From contig JAHDWJ010000030.1 of the NCBI GenBank assembly GCA_023384415.1, forward strand, positions 1 to 64,000: a DNA stretch of 64,000 nt, written 5' to 3'. How positions within the stretch are numbered: the first letter of the stretch is position 1; each line of letters begins with the position of its first letter. A program made the position numbers and the translations under genes. Shown piece by piece: positions 1 to 7,841 of the stretch. This DNA is from Anaerolineae bacterium. GTDB taxonomy: Bacteria; Chloroflexota; Anaerolineae; Promineifilales; Promineifilaceae. Below the pieces are notes generated by a model. The model ran no database searches. It saw nothing but the letters and a program-made list of their open reading frames with translations, and was not told where the DNA came from.

Positions 1-411
1 TTGGAACGAAGATTATCTCCTTAAGGTGTTAACAGGTTAATATGCGATTGCCCTAGACAATGGCTGGTATAGCTGGAACTGTGTCAAGCTAATGATATAC
101 TTGGCTGGTTAGCCGGAAGGTTATCGAAGGTAGGTAATCACCCTTATTCATCGTTTAGCTTCCGCTTCCTGACCGCCGACGGCAGACCGCCTACCAGGGG
201 CAGAGGGGCAAAGTAAAATCGTTACTTGCCGCTCTACCCCTTATCAGTACCAAAATCACAGCCAGCGGTCAATCTGTAAAAATAACCATGCTGGACTCTG
301 GCAAAAATTGCTTTCACCAGTAGCAATAACCAATACACCAATATACTAATAACCAGCATTCACATTAAAAACGCCAGATTCCAAACCATACCAAACTGGA
401 CAGGTTAAAAG
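1..411. other. intergenic region with two palindromic elements
   Basis: No convincing coding sequence is visible in this stretch. It holds an imperfect hairpin at 196-241, with arms of about 20 nt beginning AGGGGCAGAGGGGCAAAG, and a copy of repeat family A at 291-383. The first 190 bases contain nothing I recognise. Confidence 0.6.
291..383 (+). repeat. repeat family A, copy 1
   Basis: This is an interspersed element of about 93 bp that begins CTGGACTCTGGC and ends CCAGATTCCA. Its outer parts are imperfect inverted repeats of each other, so it can fold into a long hairpin. Four other copies lie at 13653-13747, 31575-31670, 32704-32790 and 62197-62290. It sits just upstream of the glycosyltransferase. 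No transposase or flanking target duplication is evident. Confidence 0.85.
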
Positions 412-1572
412 ATGAAAATTGCTTATGTTGGGCCGTTTGGGTTTCATCCCAATAAAACAATGCGGGTGCGAGCGATGGGGTTGGCCAAACCATTGGTGCG
501 CCAGGGGCACACGGTACGCCTCTTCATGCCCCCCTGGCAGACGCCAGATGAGGCGGATAAAACGTGGGTTGAGGATGGGGTAGAGATTCGTTATACCCCT
601 ATACGCGGCGGGACAGCCAGTATTGCCCGGCAGCTTATTCGGGAAGTGCAGGCGTGGCAGCCGGATGTGGTTCACACCTTTAAGCCGAAAGCGTATGCCG
701 GGCTGGCGGCCTGGTGGGTCTGGTATTTGGGACGCGGCCGCGTTCGCCTCATCACCGACACCGATGATTGGGAAGGGTGGGGCGGCTGGAATGAGTTAGC
801 CCCATACACCTGGGGGCAAAAACATTTCTTCGCCTGGCAGGAGCAGTGGGGGATGACCCATCATCACGGCCTGACTGTGGCCAGCCGTGCCCTGGAGACG
901 ATTGCCTGGTCTATGGGTATTCCCCCGGAGAAGGTGATTTATCTGCCCAATGGCTCTTTGTTAGGCGATGATATAACCGGCGCGGCCGCTCGCCGGGCGC
1001 AGTTTGGTCTGACCCACCACCCCACTATCCTGCTGTACAGTCGCTTATTTGAGTTTGATACCGGTCATCTGGTCACCATCTTACAAAAAGTTCACCAGCA
1101 AATCCCCCAGGTAAAGGTGCTGGCCGTGGGGGCTGGCCTGTATGATAAAGATACTGAGAGCTTCCACCAGCAGATGGCGGCCGCGGGGTTGCAAAATTGC
1201 CTGGTGGATGCCGGATGGATACCGGAAGAAGAGCTGCCAGAGGTGCTAACTTGCGGCGATGTGGGGCTATATCTGATGCACGACACTTTGCTCAACCGCA
1301 CTAAATGCTCCCTCAAACTGGCCGATATGCTCCATCTGGGGATTCCCGTCGTGGGGGAAACGGTGGGGCAGGTGTCGGAATATATCCGGCATGGGTTTAC
1401 TGGCTTTCTTTATGCCAGTGGAGATGCCGATGGGCTGGCGGATGGGGTGGTGCGGCTGCTGCGGGATGAACCGTTACGGCAGCAGTTCGCGGCCGCGGGG
1501 CGCATTCATCTCGATACCTATTTCAATTATCCCACCCTGGCCAATCAGCTGATTGGCTTGTACACCGGGTAA
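412..1572 (+). CDS. GT4-family glycosyltransferase
   Basis: This is a GT-B fold glycosyltransferase of the GT4 (RfaB/WcaC-like) type, probably transferring a sugar from an activated donor to a surface glycan or lipid. The N-terminal Rossmann domain starts KIAYVGPFG and includes a GHTVRLF strand near residue 32. The interdomain stretch VASRALETIAWSMGIPPEKV (residues 156-175) is typical of the family. The C-terminal donor-binding domain runs from about residue 204 and contains KLADMLHLGIPVVGE near 302-316. At 386 residues it has normal length. The next gene starts 6 nt after its stop, so the two are probably co-transcribed. The sugar and acceptor cannot be told from the sequence. Confidence 0.85.
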   Translation: MKIAYVGPFGFHPNKTMRVRAMGLAKPLVRQGHTVRLFMPPWQTPDEADKTWVEDGVEIRYTPIRGGTASIARQLIREVQAWQPDVVHTFKPKAYAGLAAWWVWYLGRGRVRLITDTDDWEGWGGWNELAPYTWGQKHFFAWQEQWGMTHHHGLTVASRALETIAWSMGIPPEKVIYLPNGSLLGDDITGAAARRAQFGLTHHPTILLYSRLFEFDTGHLVTILQKVHQQIPQVKVLAVGAGLYDKDTESFHQQMAAAGLQNCLVDAGWIPEEELPEVLTCGDVGLYLMHDTLLNRTKCSLKLADMLHLGIPVVGETVGQVSEYIRHGFTGFLYASGDADGLADGVVRLLRDEPLRQQFAAAGRIHLDTYFNYPTLANQLIGLYTG

Positions 1573-1578
1573 TGAGTT

Positions 1579-2031
1579 ATGGCCCAACGAAACCGTTTAC
1601 CCGAAGATATGGCCCTGTATGCGGCCGCGCCCGATGAAGCCGTTTTAGGTTTAGCCCCCTTAGCCATAGGCTTTTTACGGCGTAATGCCCCCTTCCCCAC
1701 CGGCAAGACCCCAGCCCTGTTTCGGGCCAGGCTGCTCGATTTTTGCCTGCCTGCCCATACCCTCCCCACCAGAGCATCGGCTGAGGCGTGTGGGTTGGGC
1801 TGCGGCCGCGTTCCCCCCTTCCTTCTCCATGAACAAACCATCCATCTGGGGCTGGGCGAAATCCGCGTCATTGGTGGAGATGACATCTTCGCCGCCCCCA
1901 CCCTCATCTACCATTACATCACCGAACACAACTACCGCCCCCCAGACCCATTTATCCACGCCGTCCTCAATGGCCCTGCTCCTGGCTCCCCCGAACACCG
2001 TGCTCTGCTCCATACTTTAAGAACCGGTTGA
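1579..2031 (+). CDS. uncharacterised protein with a PTLIYHYITEH motif
   Basis: This 150-residue protein has no signal peptide or membrane segment and I cannot name a function. Its C-terminal third (residues 91-130) reads like a small conserved family, with GEIRVIGG followed by APTLIYHYITEHNYRPPDPF. Four cysteines occur at about 56, 71, 75 and in the region before residue 80. It lies 6 nt behind the glycosyltransferase in the same direction, so an operon is likely. Two GCGGCCGC octamers fall inside it, one read as Ala-Ala-Ala and one as Cys-Gly-Arg. Overlapping open frames on both strands are less plausible because they lack the conserved tail. Confidence 0.65.
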   Translation: MAQRNRLPEDMALYAAAPDEAVLGLAPLAIGFLRRNAPFPTGKTPALFRARLLDFCLPAHTLPTRASAEACGLGCGRVPPFLLHEQTIHLGLGEIRVIGGDDIFAAPTLIYHYITEHNYRPPDPFIHAVLNGPAPGSPEHRALLHTLRTG

Positions 2032-2235
2032 ATATAGAGTACGCTTTGTATTAAAATCCTGATACGCTCTGTACCAACAATCCAAGAGCAGGTACGTTGA
2101 AGCTCGTAACCGTTCAGCCAAGTAGTTGAACTTTTCTCTGGTAAACCGTCTTCTAATCAGACAAAAAGTTCAGCTTCTCCAAAAGGACTTAGCGACTACT
2201 GAAGTTCTCTAATGAACTATCAGGACTCGGAATAG

Positions 2236-2514
2236 ATGTACCGAATGAGGAACATGATGTTACCAGAATTAACCTTAGAACAACTGTCTCCACGACTCCA
2301 TATCCTTGAAGCACAAGTTACCTCGTTGCACACTCAGTTATCACAACAGCACCAGCCCAAACCTTTTGATTATCAATACGTTATCTCTGTCGGTAATAAA
2401 AGAATTTGGTCTGGCACCGATATAAAAACCAAGATCAAGCAAATTCTACAACAAGACCCCGAAGCTGAAATTACGATTGGCTGGCAGACCGAAGACCCTT
2501 ATATCCATCTATGA
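2236..2514 (+). CDS. small protein paired with retropepsin-like protease
   Basis: This 92-residue protein has a predicted heptad-rich helix at residues 10-40 and a basic and aromatic C-terminal half (residues 43-92). The stop overlaps the ATG of the protease gene by 4 nt (ATGA), so the pair is translationally coupled. A weak Shine-Dalgarno (GGAA) precedes the first ATG, and in-frame ATG codons also occur at residues 4, 7 and 8. I know of no function. Small proteins next to bacterial retropepsin-like genes are common and may be partners or substrates, but that is inference. Confidence 0.6.
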   Translation: MYRMRNMMLPELTLEQLSPRLHILEAQVTSLHTQLSQQHQPKPFDYQYVISVGNKRIWSGTDIKTKIKQILQQDPEAEITIGWQTEDPYIHL

Positions 2515-2936
2515 CTCCCCTGACATTCCCCTGCGCGACAATATCCCATCCCTTATTTGGTCAGGTGAACCGTCCTACTATGCTTCTTGATCTATATAGT
2601 CAGTTTTTCCGACGTTGGTTTCGATTGAGTGATGTTTTGATTGATACAGGGGCAGATCTGTCAGTAATTCCTCTACGGCTTGGGGAAGCCCTCGTGCCTG
2701 ATGTCGAACTGCGAACCCCTTTATATTTAGGTGGTGCAGTCTTACAAGACACCCCCTTCAATGCTTATATTCATACCATCGAGGCCAGGTTAGGCTCCTT
2801 TCAGTTTCCCATGCCGGTTGCTATTGCCCTAACACAAACCCCGCCTGTTATTTTCGGCAGATTACAAGCCCTTGACCGCTTTCATGTAACTTTTGATCAT
2901 GGCATGAATGTCGTTTTTACTGCTCGCGTGGGATAA
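2511..2936 (+). CDS. retropepsin-like aspartic protease (clan AA)
   Basis: This is a single-domain, 141-residue protein with the active-site signature of retroviral-type aspartic proteases: DVLIDTGADLSVIP at residues 41-54, where Asp45 is the predicted catalytic residue. The second conserved element, VIFGRLQALDRF (residues 113-124), matches the Ile-hydrophobic-Gly-Arg motif near the C-terminus of the fold. Such enzymes act as homodimers with one aspartate from each chain. There is no signal peptide or membrane segment, so it is probably cytoplasmic. It overlaps the preceding small gene by 4 nt and ends 23 nt before elp3. Its substrate is unknown. Confidence 0.8.
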   Translation: MTPLTFPCATISHPLFGQVNRPTMLLDLYSQFFRRWFRLSDVLIDTGADLSVIPLRLGEALVPDVELRTPLYLGGAVLQDTPFNAYIHTIEARLGSFQFPMPVAIALTQTPPVIFGRLQALDRFHVTFDHGMNVVFTARVG

Positions 2937-2959
2937 AGTTGATCAGGAGCAGGTAATTG

Positions 2960-4609
2960 ATGAAAAAATTTAACTTCATGCCGGTTGTTGAAATTGATGA
3001 TTCAGCCTGGTATGCCCGGCGCGAACTGCCCCCAATGACGGGGCAAGAGGCCCTGTATGCCCGGTTAATTGAGGCGCTGGTGGCCGTGCGGCCGCTGACC
3101 GAAAAACGGTACCGCCGCCTGATGAGCCAATACGCCCGGCAGGGTCTCCCCTGGCTGGGCAAAGAAAAATTACTCCGCATCTACCGCCAGCTTTGTGACC
3201 AGGGGTTCCTCACTTTTGACCCAGACGTGCCCCTGGTGCTGCAAACCAAACCCACCCGCACCCAGGCCGGCGTCACCGTTGTCACCGTCCTCACCAAACC
3301 ATACCCCTGCCCCGGCCAATGTATCTTCTGCCCCACCGATGTCCGTATGCCCAAAAGCTATCTCCATGACGAACCCGGGGCACAACGGGCCGAACGACAC
3401 GCCTTTGATCCCTATAACCAGACCATTGCCCGCATCCGTGCCCTGGAAAAAATCGGCCACCCCGCCGAGAAGATTGAGCTGCTCATTTTAGGGGGCACCT
3501 GGTCCAGCTACCGGCGCGATTATCAAGAATGGTTTGTGCAACGCTGCCTGGACGCTCTCAATGGGGTAGATTCGGCTACATTGGCTGAGGCTCAAGAGCG
3601 TAACGCCATCGCCTCGCGGCGCAACGTCGGGCTGGTTATCGAAACCCGCCAGGATCATATAGACACCGACGAACTGCGCTGGCTGCGCTATCTGGGAGTG
3701 ACAAAGGTACAGGTGGGCATTCAGAGCCTGGATGAGCGGGTGCTGGCCCTCAACAAACGGGGGCACGATGTCCAAAGCACCCGCAACGCCTTCCGCCTGC
3801 TCCGGTTGGCCGGGTTCAAGATTCACGGCCATTGGATGGCTAACCTGCTTGGGGCTACCCCGGAAAGTGATATTGAGGATTTCGGCCGCCTCTGGTCAGA
3901 CCCGGCCATCCGTCCCGATGAGTTGAAGTTGTACCCTTGTATGCTGTTGGAACAGGCGGAACTTTATGCGTATTGGCAGCGGGGTGAATACCGACCTTAC
4001 AGTGAAGATGAGCTGGTGGAACTGTTGGTGGCCTGCAAAGCCCAGGTGCCCCGTTATGTGCGCTTAAACCGGGTCATTCGGGATTTTCCCACCACCAATG
4101 TGGTTGAAGGGAACAAAAAAGCGAATTTACGCGAGCTGGCCCAACAAAAACTCCAGGAACGTGGCCTGCGCTGCCGCTGTATCCGCTGCCGGGAAATCCG
4201 CCGTGATCCGGTTACGTTGGCTGAGTTAAAGCTGGTTGTCACCAGTTATGATACGGATGCCACCCACGAGTATTTTCTTAGCTACGAAACGGCAGATGAA
4301 CGGATTGCCGGCTTTTTACGACTCTCATTTCCTCATCAGGATATTGCTTTGCCCCTGCCTGAATTGGCCGGCCACGCCATGATCCGGGAAGTGCATGTGT
4401 ATGGCCCGTCCCTGCCTCTGGGGGAAGAAAGTGAGGGTGAAGCTCAACACATTGGCCTGGGGTCACGCCTGATCGCTCAGGCGAAAACGATGGCCCGTGA
4501 AGCTGGCTACAGCCATCTGGCAGTCATCAGCGCCATTGGTACACGGGAATATTATGCCCGGCACGGCTTTACTCTGCATGACCTCTATATGACGCTGCCT
4601 TTAACTTAA
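2960..4609 (+). CDS. elp3: Elp3 tRNA-uridine acetyltransferase (radical SAM/GNAT)
   Basis: Elp3 carboxymethylates the wobble uridine (U34) of tRNA using acetyl-CoA and radical SAM chemistry. The protein has an N-terminal tRNA-binding region, a radical SAM core with the cluster-binding cysteines in YPCPGQCIFCPTD (about residues 115-127), and a C-terminal GNAT domain with GLGSRLIAQA and TREYYARHGF. Its length of 549 residues is normal for stand-alone bacterial or archaeal Elp3; a Dehalococcoides enzyme of this family has been characterised. I chose the ATG at 2960 over the TTG at 2957 because the AGGAG at 2945-2949 lies 10 nt upstream. No other Elongator subunit is present, as expected outside eukaryotes. 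Confidence 0.95.
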   Translation: MKKFNFMPVVEIDDSAWYARRELPPMTGQEALYARLIEALVAVRPLTEKRYRRLMSQYARQGLPWLGKEKLLRIYRQLCDQGFLTFDPDVPLVLQTKPTRTQAGVTVVTVLTKPYPCPGQCIFCPTDVRMPKSYLHDEPGAQRAERHAFDPYNQTIARIRALEKIGHPAEKIELLILGGTWSSYRRDYQEWFVQRCLDALNGVDSATLAEAQERNAIASRRNVGLVIETRQDHIDTDELRWLRYLGVTKVQVGIQSLDERVLALNKRGHDVQSTRNAFRLLRLAGFKIHGHWMANLLGATPESDIEDFGRLWSDPAIRPDELKLYPCMLLEQAELYAYWQRGEYRPYSEDELVELLVACKAQVPRYVRLNRVIRDFPTTNVVEGNKKANLRELAQQKLQERGLRCRCIRCREIRRDPVTLAELKLVVTSYDTDATHEYFLSYETADERIAGFLRLSFPHQDIALPLPELAGHAMIREVHVYGPSLPLGEESEGEAQHIGLGSRLIAQAKTMAREAGYSHLAVISAIGTREYYARHGFTLHDLYMTLPLT

Positions 4610-4614
4610 CTCAC

Positions 4615-4643
4615 TTGATTTTATAGTATCATTTTGATACCAT
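4615..4643 (+). promoter_or_regulatory. hicA promoter with operator palindrome
   Basis: TTGATT at 4615-4620 and TACCAT at 4638-4643 are separated by 17 nt. The perfect inverted repeat GTATCA-TTT-TGATAC at 4626-4640 lies in the spacer and touches the -10 box, as expected for an autoregulatory operator. The -10 box ends 6 nt before the hicA ATG and there is no Shine-Dalgarno, so the transcript may be leaderless. Confidence 0.6.
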
Positions 4644-4649
4644 ATTGCC

Positions 4650-4844
4650 ATGCCTAGAAAAGTCCGGGATCTGATTCGAGAGCTTGAACGTGCCGGATTT
4701 ATAGATCGGGGCAGTAAGGGCAGTCATCGCAACTACCTGCATCACAAAGGCATTACAGTCACGATTTCAGGTCATCTAGGTGATGATGCCAAACCGTACC
4801 AGGAAAAAGATGTGCGACGGGCATTGGCGGAGATAAAGCGATGA
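4650..4844 (+). CDS. hicA: HicA family mRNA interferase toxin
   Basis: HicA is the toxin of a type II toxin-antitoxin pair, a small double-stranded-RNA-binding fold that cleaves mRNA when free. This 64-residue protein has the family pattern: a start rich in basic residues, RELERAGF, then GSKGSHRNYLHH with the catalytic His at about residue 26, and a TVTISGH strand. Its stop overlaps the hicB start by 4 nt. No ribosome-binding site precedes the ATG. The gene order, toxin first, is the usual one for hicAB. Confidence 0.92.
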   Translation: MPRKVRDLIRELERAGFIDRGSKGSHRNYLHHKGITVTISGHLGDDAKPYQEKDVRRALAEIKR

Positions 4845-5179
4845 AACTTTCTGACCGTTATCTGAAAATTGTGCAATGGAGCGAGGAAGATGGGTGCTAT
4901 GTGGGGCGGTGCCCAGGGTTGATGCTGGGGGGGGTGCATGGGATGGATGAGGTGGAAGTTTATCGGGAGTTAACTGAAGTGATAGATGAATGGCTGAAAA
5001 TTTATGCCGAAGAGGGTTTACCGCTCCCCACTTTTACTACCAATAAAAGTTACAGCGGCCGCTTTCAACTCCGTATCTCCCCTGAATTACATGAACAGCT
5101 AACCATTTACGCCTTGCGTGATGGGGACAGCCTGAATAGTTATGTGACCAAGCAGTTGGAGAAAGCGGTTAAGAAATAA
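4841..5179 (+). CDS. hicB: HicB family antitoxin
   Basis: This is the antitoxin partner of HicA. The N-terminal half (residues 1-60) is a degenerate RNase H-like HicB fold, with the pattern EDGCYVGRCPGL and an acidic helix. The C-terminal part (about 70-112) looks like a ribbon-helix-helix DNA-binding segment, FQLRISPELHEQLTIYA followed by SLNSYVTKQLEKA. It would bind the operator at 4626-4640 together with HicA and repress the operon. It overlaps hicA by 4 nt and ends 20 nt before the convergent regulator gene. Confidence 0.9.
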   Translation: MKLSDRYLKIVQWSEEDGCYVGRCPGLMLGGVHGMDEVEVYRELTEVIDEWLKIYAEEGLPLPTFTTNKSYSGRFQLRISPELHEQLTIYALRDGDSLNSYVTKQLEKAVKK

Positions 5180-5198
5180 GCGCATAGGGTCAGGATAA

Positions 5199-6695
5199 TC
5201 AGGCTTGCAAGCGGGCAATCAGTTGGGTGACGGCCTGCTGGCGAGCCTTTTTTTGTGCTTGCTGGGTATAGAGGACCGGCGCGGCCGCACGCAGTTTACA
5301 TTGCTCCTCAGTCAGGGGGCACCGCTCACACGTTTCGGCAATGATGGCATGGTCAATGGCTGGATCATGCACAAACCGGATACTGTTTTCCAGGTCTGCA
5401 TCCAGGCGAAAGCCCAGAGTCACACTGCTGCTGATCTGGCTGTTTAACACCAGGGGACGGGCAAAACCCAGGCACAAAAATTTCTCGTGTGAATCTAAAT
5501 ATTCCGAAATTTGGGCATCAATATGGAATGTGTCTGAGAAGGCGGCCGCGTTCTCACGCCCATTCCCTTCACGCAGCAGCCGCACCGTGAGCCAGCGGCG
5601 GCAGTAATGCTCATGTAAACTCAGGCCGCTGGGCAGGCGAATCTGGTTCAGGTTTAGCTGCTTGGTCAGGCGGAACCGATCGCCCATTCGGTGAATACGT
5701 AAAAAATGGATTTTGAGGCCAAAAAATTGGGGGATCAATTCGCTGAACCGATACAGCAGCATTTCCGGCGTCACCTCAAACTGGGTCAGCATCTGCCGCA
5801 GAGGATCCGGCGTCCAGTGGGGCAGGTTAAAAAAAGTGTGCAGTCGGTCGGTAATAGGGGCCGGGGGCATGAGCAAAGCCCCGCCAAAATAAGCGGCCTT
5901 AAAATCATTAAACACCTGAGTAAAGGAGTCTACATCATCCGGGGTGGAGACCATACTGCGCTCTTGCAGCCCCAGATATTGATACCCCAACTCACGGGCC
6001 AGGAGAAATTTTAGCTGCCAGGGATGCAGGGAGGGGTTAAGGAGCAGGCGCGGCCGCTTCTTTTTCACATAAACGGAGCGGTACCCCGACAGGGCCGGGT
6101 TCTCATCCAGGTTGATACGGTCTAGGGTATAGCCATATTTTTCACACAAAATCCCTTCCAACTCCGCCAGGTGTAAGGGCTGGGTCTGGTTGATCTGATG
6201 CTCATGGGCAAACTGTGCAGCCGCGGCCTCTAACTCCTCAAAATAATTTTCGTGAATCTCCTGGTAAGAGCGGAGCATGGCCCGGAAAAAATGCTCCTGC
6301 TTCATATCATATTGCCGGCCCATCTCCAGGGCCGCATGGAGCAGGGCGCTGGCCTTATCAGGGGCACGGGTCAACAGATCAACCAGATCACTCGCTTCCA
6401 GGCCAAACTCATCAAAAGGGAACCGCTGTATGAGCGGGGATGCCAACGCTTGTTCCAGATAGTTAAGCGAGGGGTCCAGCTTGATAGAGACCAGCTCATC
6501 ATACTCCTTGCCCAAAACCTCAGCCATTTTACGGATTTTATTGGGGCGAGGGTATTTTTTCCCCTTTTCGATTTCAGTCACATAAGAAGGAGAAAGCTCA
6601 CACAAGGCAGCATATTCGGTGAGGGTGAGGCCAGCCTCGATGCGGTTTTGGCGGATCTTCATGCCGAAGATGATGTTGATTAGTTCGGTACTCAT
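5199..6695 (-). CDS. XRE/ImmA-IrrE regulator of the RamB/ScfR type
   Basis: This 498-residue regulator has an N-terminal Cro/CI helix-turn-helix (about residues 10-65, with SPSYVTEIEKGKKYPRP), a central ImmA/IrrE-like (DUF955) region and a long C-terminal domain ending in the cysteine motif CERCPLTEEQC near residue 460. This architecture is that of short-chain fatty acyl regulators such as RamB, which control acetate and propionate metabolism. The metalloprotease motif is degenerate: ARELGYQYLG at 233-242 has no zinc-binding histidines, so it should sense ligands rather than cleave. A near-perfect palindrome at 6739-6756 just downstream of its -10 box suggests autoregulation. No acyl-CoA genes are adjacent. 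Confidence 0.85.
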   Translation of the reverse strand: MSTELINIIFGMKIRQNRIEAGLTLTEYAALCELSPSYVTEIEKGKKYPRPNKIRKMAEVLGKEYDELVSIKLDPSLNYLEQALASPLIQRFPFDEFGLEASDLVDLLTRAPDKASALLHAALEMGRQYDMKQEHFFRAMLRSYQEIHENYFEELEAAAAQFAHEHQINQTQPLHLAELEGILCEKYGYTLDRINLDENPALSGYRSVYVKKKRPRLLLNPSLHPWQLKFLLARELGYQYLGLQERSMVSTPDDVDSFTQVFNDFKAAYFGGALLMPPAPITDRLHTFFNLPHWTPDPLRQMLTQFEVTPEMLLYRFSELIPQFFGLKIHFLRIHRMGDRFRLTKQLNLNQIRLPSGLSLHEHYCRRWLTVRLLREGNGRENAAAFSDTFHIDAQISEYLDSHEKFLCLGFARPLVLNSQISSSVTLGFRLDADLENSIRFVHDPAIDHAIIAETCERCPLTEEQCKLRAAAPVLYTQQAQKKARQQAVTQLIARLQA

Positions 6696-7068
6696 GGGCG
6701 TAGTTGGTAAATAATGAATAGTACGGGCAAGGTAAAACTTAGCAAATATTCGCTAACGGTGAAGATTATAACATGGAAACGGTTTTTGGGTGGTGTTGGT
6801 TTGCGGCCGCGTGGGAAGATGCCAGATGGGTTGCGAAAGGTGGCACAGGGAGTGAGCAAATCATTAGATGCGCTAAGAATAATGAAGCAACCGCATACAG
6901 CCAAACCCTGCAACCTGTCACCGGATCGCTCTGGGATCGCCTGCCCCTTATGCTACAGATATACCCATGTATAAGCAGCTATGCTTTCTCTGGCAAAACC
7001 GGCCATAGGTCAGGGAGTGACCCCCGATCAGGTTTTTCCAGAAAGCAACCCTTCAGGAGAATTCAGTT
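6696..7068. other. intergenic region with regulator promoter
   Basis: The left part holds the promoter and operator of the leftward XRE regulator. The rest leads into the rightward lipoprotein gene, whose Shine-Dalgarno AGGAG lies near 7054. Short open frames cross the stretch but none has a recognisable product or ribosome-binding site. Confidence 0.5.
6739..6770 (-). promoter_or_regulatory. promoter and operator of the XRE regulator
   Basis: The 18-bp near-perfect palindrome TTAGCAAATATTCGCTAA spans 6739-6756. On the minus strand a TATAAT -10 box lies at 6765-6770, which puts transcription start at about 6758, right beside the palindrome. Binding there would block the promoter, consistent with autorepression. 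The -35 element is weak. The 13-mer TTAGCGAATATTT of the minus strand recurs at 53391-53403. Confidence 0.55.
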
Positions 7069-7755
7069 ATGAAAACACGGCTATCTATTCCCTTCTTTTG
7101 CCTGCTCGCGCTTTTTTTGAGTGCGTGCAGTTTCAATGTGACGACCGTTGTCGAATCAGATGGTTCTGGCACCTGGAAGACGGAGATCGGCTTTAATGCT
7201 GAAGACCAGGCCTTGTTAAGCAGTTTTGGTATGGGGGCCAGTGAGGTTTGCCAGGAGATGCAGGCAGATGGTGAACTGCCTGCAGGAGCCCAAATTAGCA
7301 CAGAAGAGCGGGATGGGTCTATCTGGTGTGTGGTGGAGCAATCCTTTGCCACTTTAGCCGAACTGCGCCAACTGCACAGTGAAGGGGATGGTATAACGGT
7401 TAATCGGCTGGAAATACTTGATGACCAGTTCCATTATGATTTATCGCTTGACATGCGTGACGCCGAAGCCTCATTAGAAGAGATGCAGGAATTGGGCGAG
7501 TTCGCTCTCGATTTTACCTGGCGGCTAACCGTTCCGGGCAAAGTTGTCAGCCACAATGCCGATGCAATATCCGGCAACACGCTCACCTGGAACCTGACTC
7601 CGGGCACTATTATTTCTCTGCAAGCAGAGAGTGATTTATCTAGCGGGGGGTCAACATGGCTTATTTTGTTGCTCTGCTGCCTTTGCCTGGTGGTTATGAT
7701 TGGGGCTGGTGTTGGTGGGTTCTTGTTCTGGCGCAGCCGCCAAAAAGCAGCCTGA
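7069..7755 (+). CDS. LppM-like lipoprotein with C-terminal membrane anchor
   Basis: This 228-residue protein begins with a lipoprotein signal peptide ending in the lipobox LSAC (Cys20). The next 150 residues alternate beta strands and acidic loops, starting SFNVTTVVESDGSGTWKTEI, in the manner of LppM/DUF3153 domains. A membrane helix at about residues 195-222 is followed by a basic tail (FWRSRQKAA). It is therefore tethered outside the cell at both ends. A good Shine-Dalgarno (AGGAG) precedes the ATG. Function is unknown beyond the domain resemblance. It ends in a bidirectional terminator shared with the convergent FHA gene. Confidence 0.7.
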   Translation: MKTRLSIPFFCLLALFLSACSFNVTTVVESDGSGTWKTEIGFNAEDQALLSSFGMGASEVCQEMQADGELPAGAQISTEERDGSIWCVVEQSFATLAELRQLHSEGDGITVNRLEILDDQFHYDLSLDMRDAEASLEEMQELGEFALDFTWRLTVPGKVVSHNADAISGNTLTWNLTPGTIISLQAESDLSSGGSTWLILLLCCLCLVVMIGAGVGGFLFWRSRQKAA

Positions 7756-7781
7756 AAGGGGAGCGATTAACTCAAAACGAT

Positions 7782-7814
7782 AAAAAAAGACCGGTGTTGC
7801 ACCGGTCTTTTTTT
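7782..7814. terminator. bidirectional Rho-independent terminator
   Basis: An 8-bp GC-rich stem (GACCGGTG/CACCGGTC) with a 3-nt loop is flanked by seven A residues and seven T residues, so it works in both directions. It lies between the convergent lipoprotein and FHA genes. Confidence 0.95.
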
Positions 7815-7841
7815 ATATGGGGATAGGAGCTGTTTAAGTAA

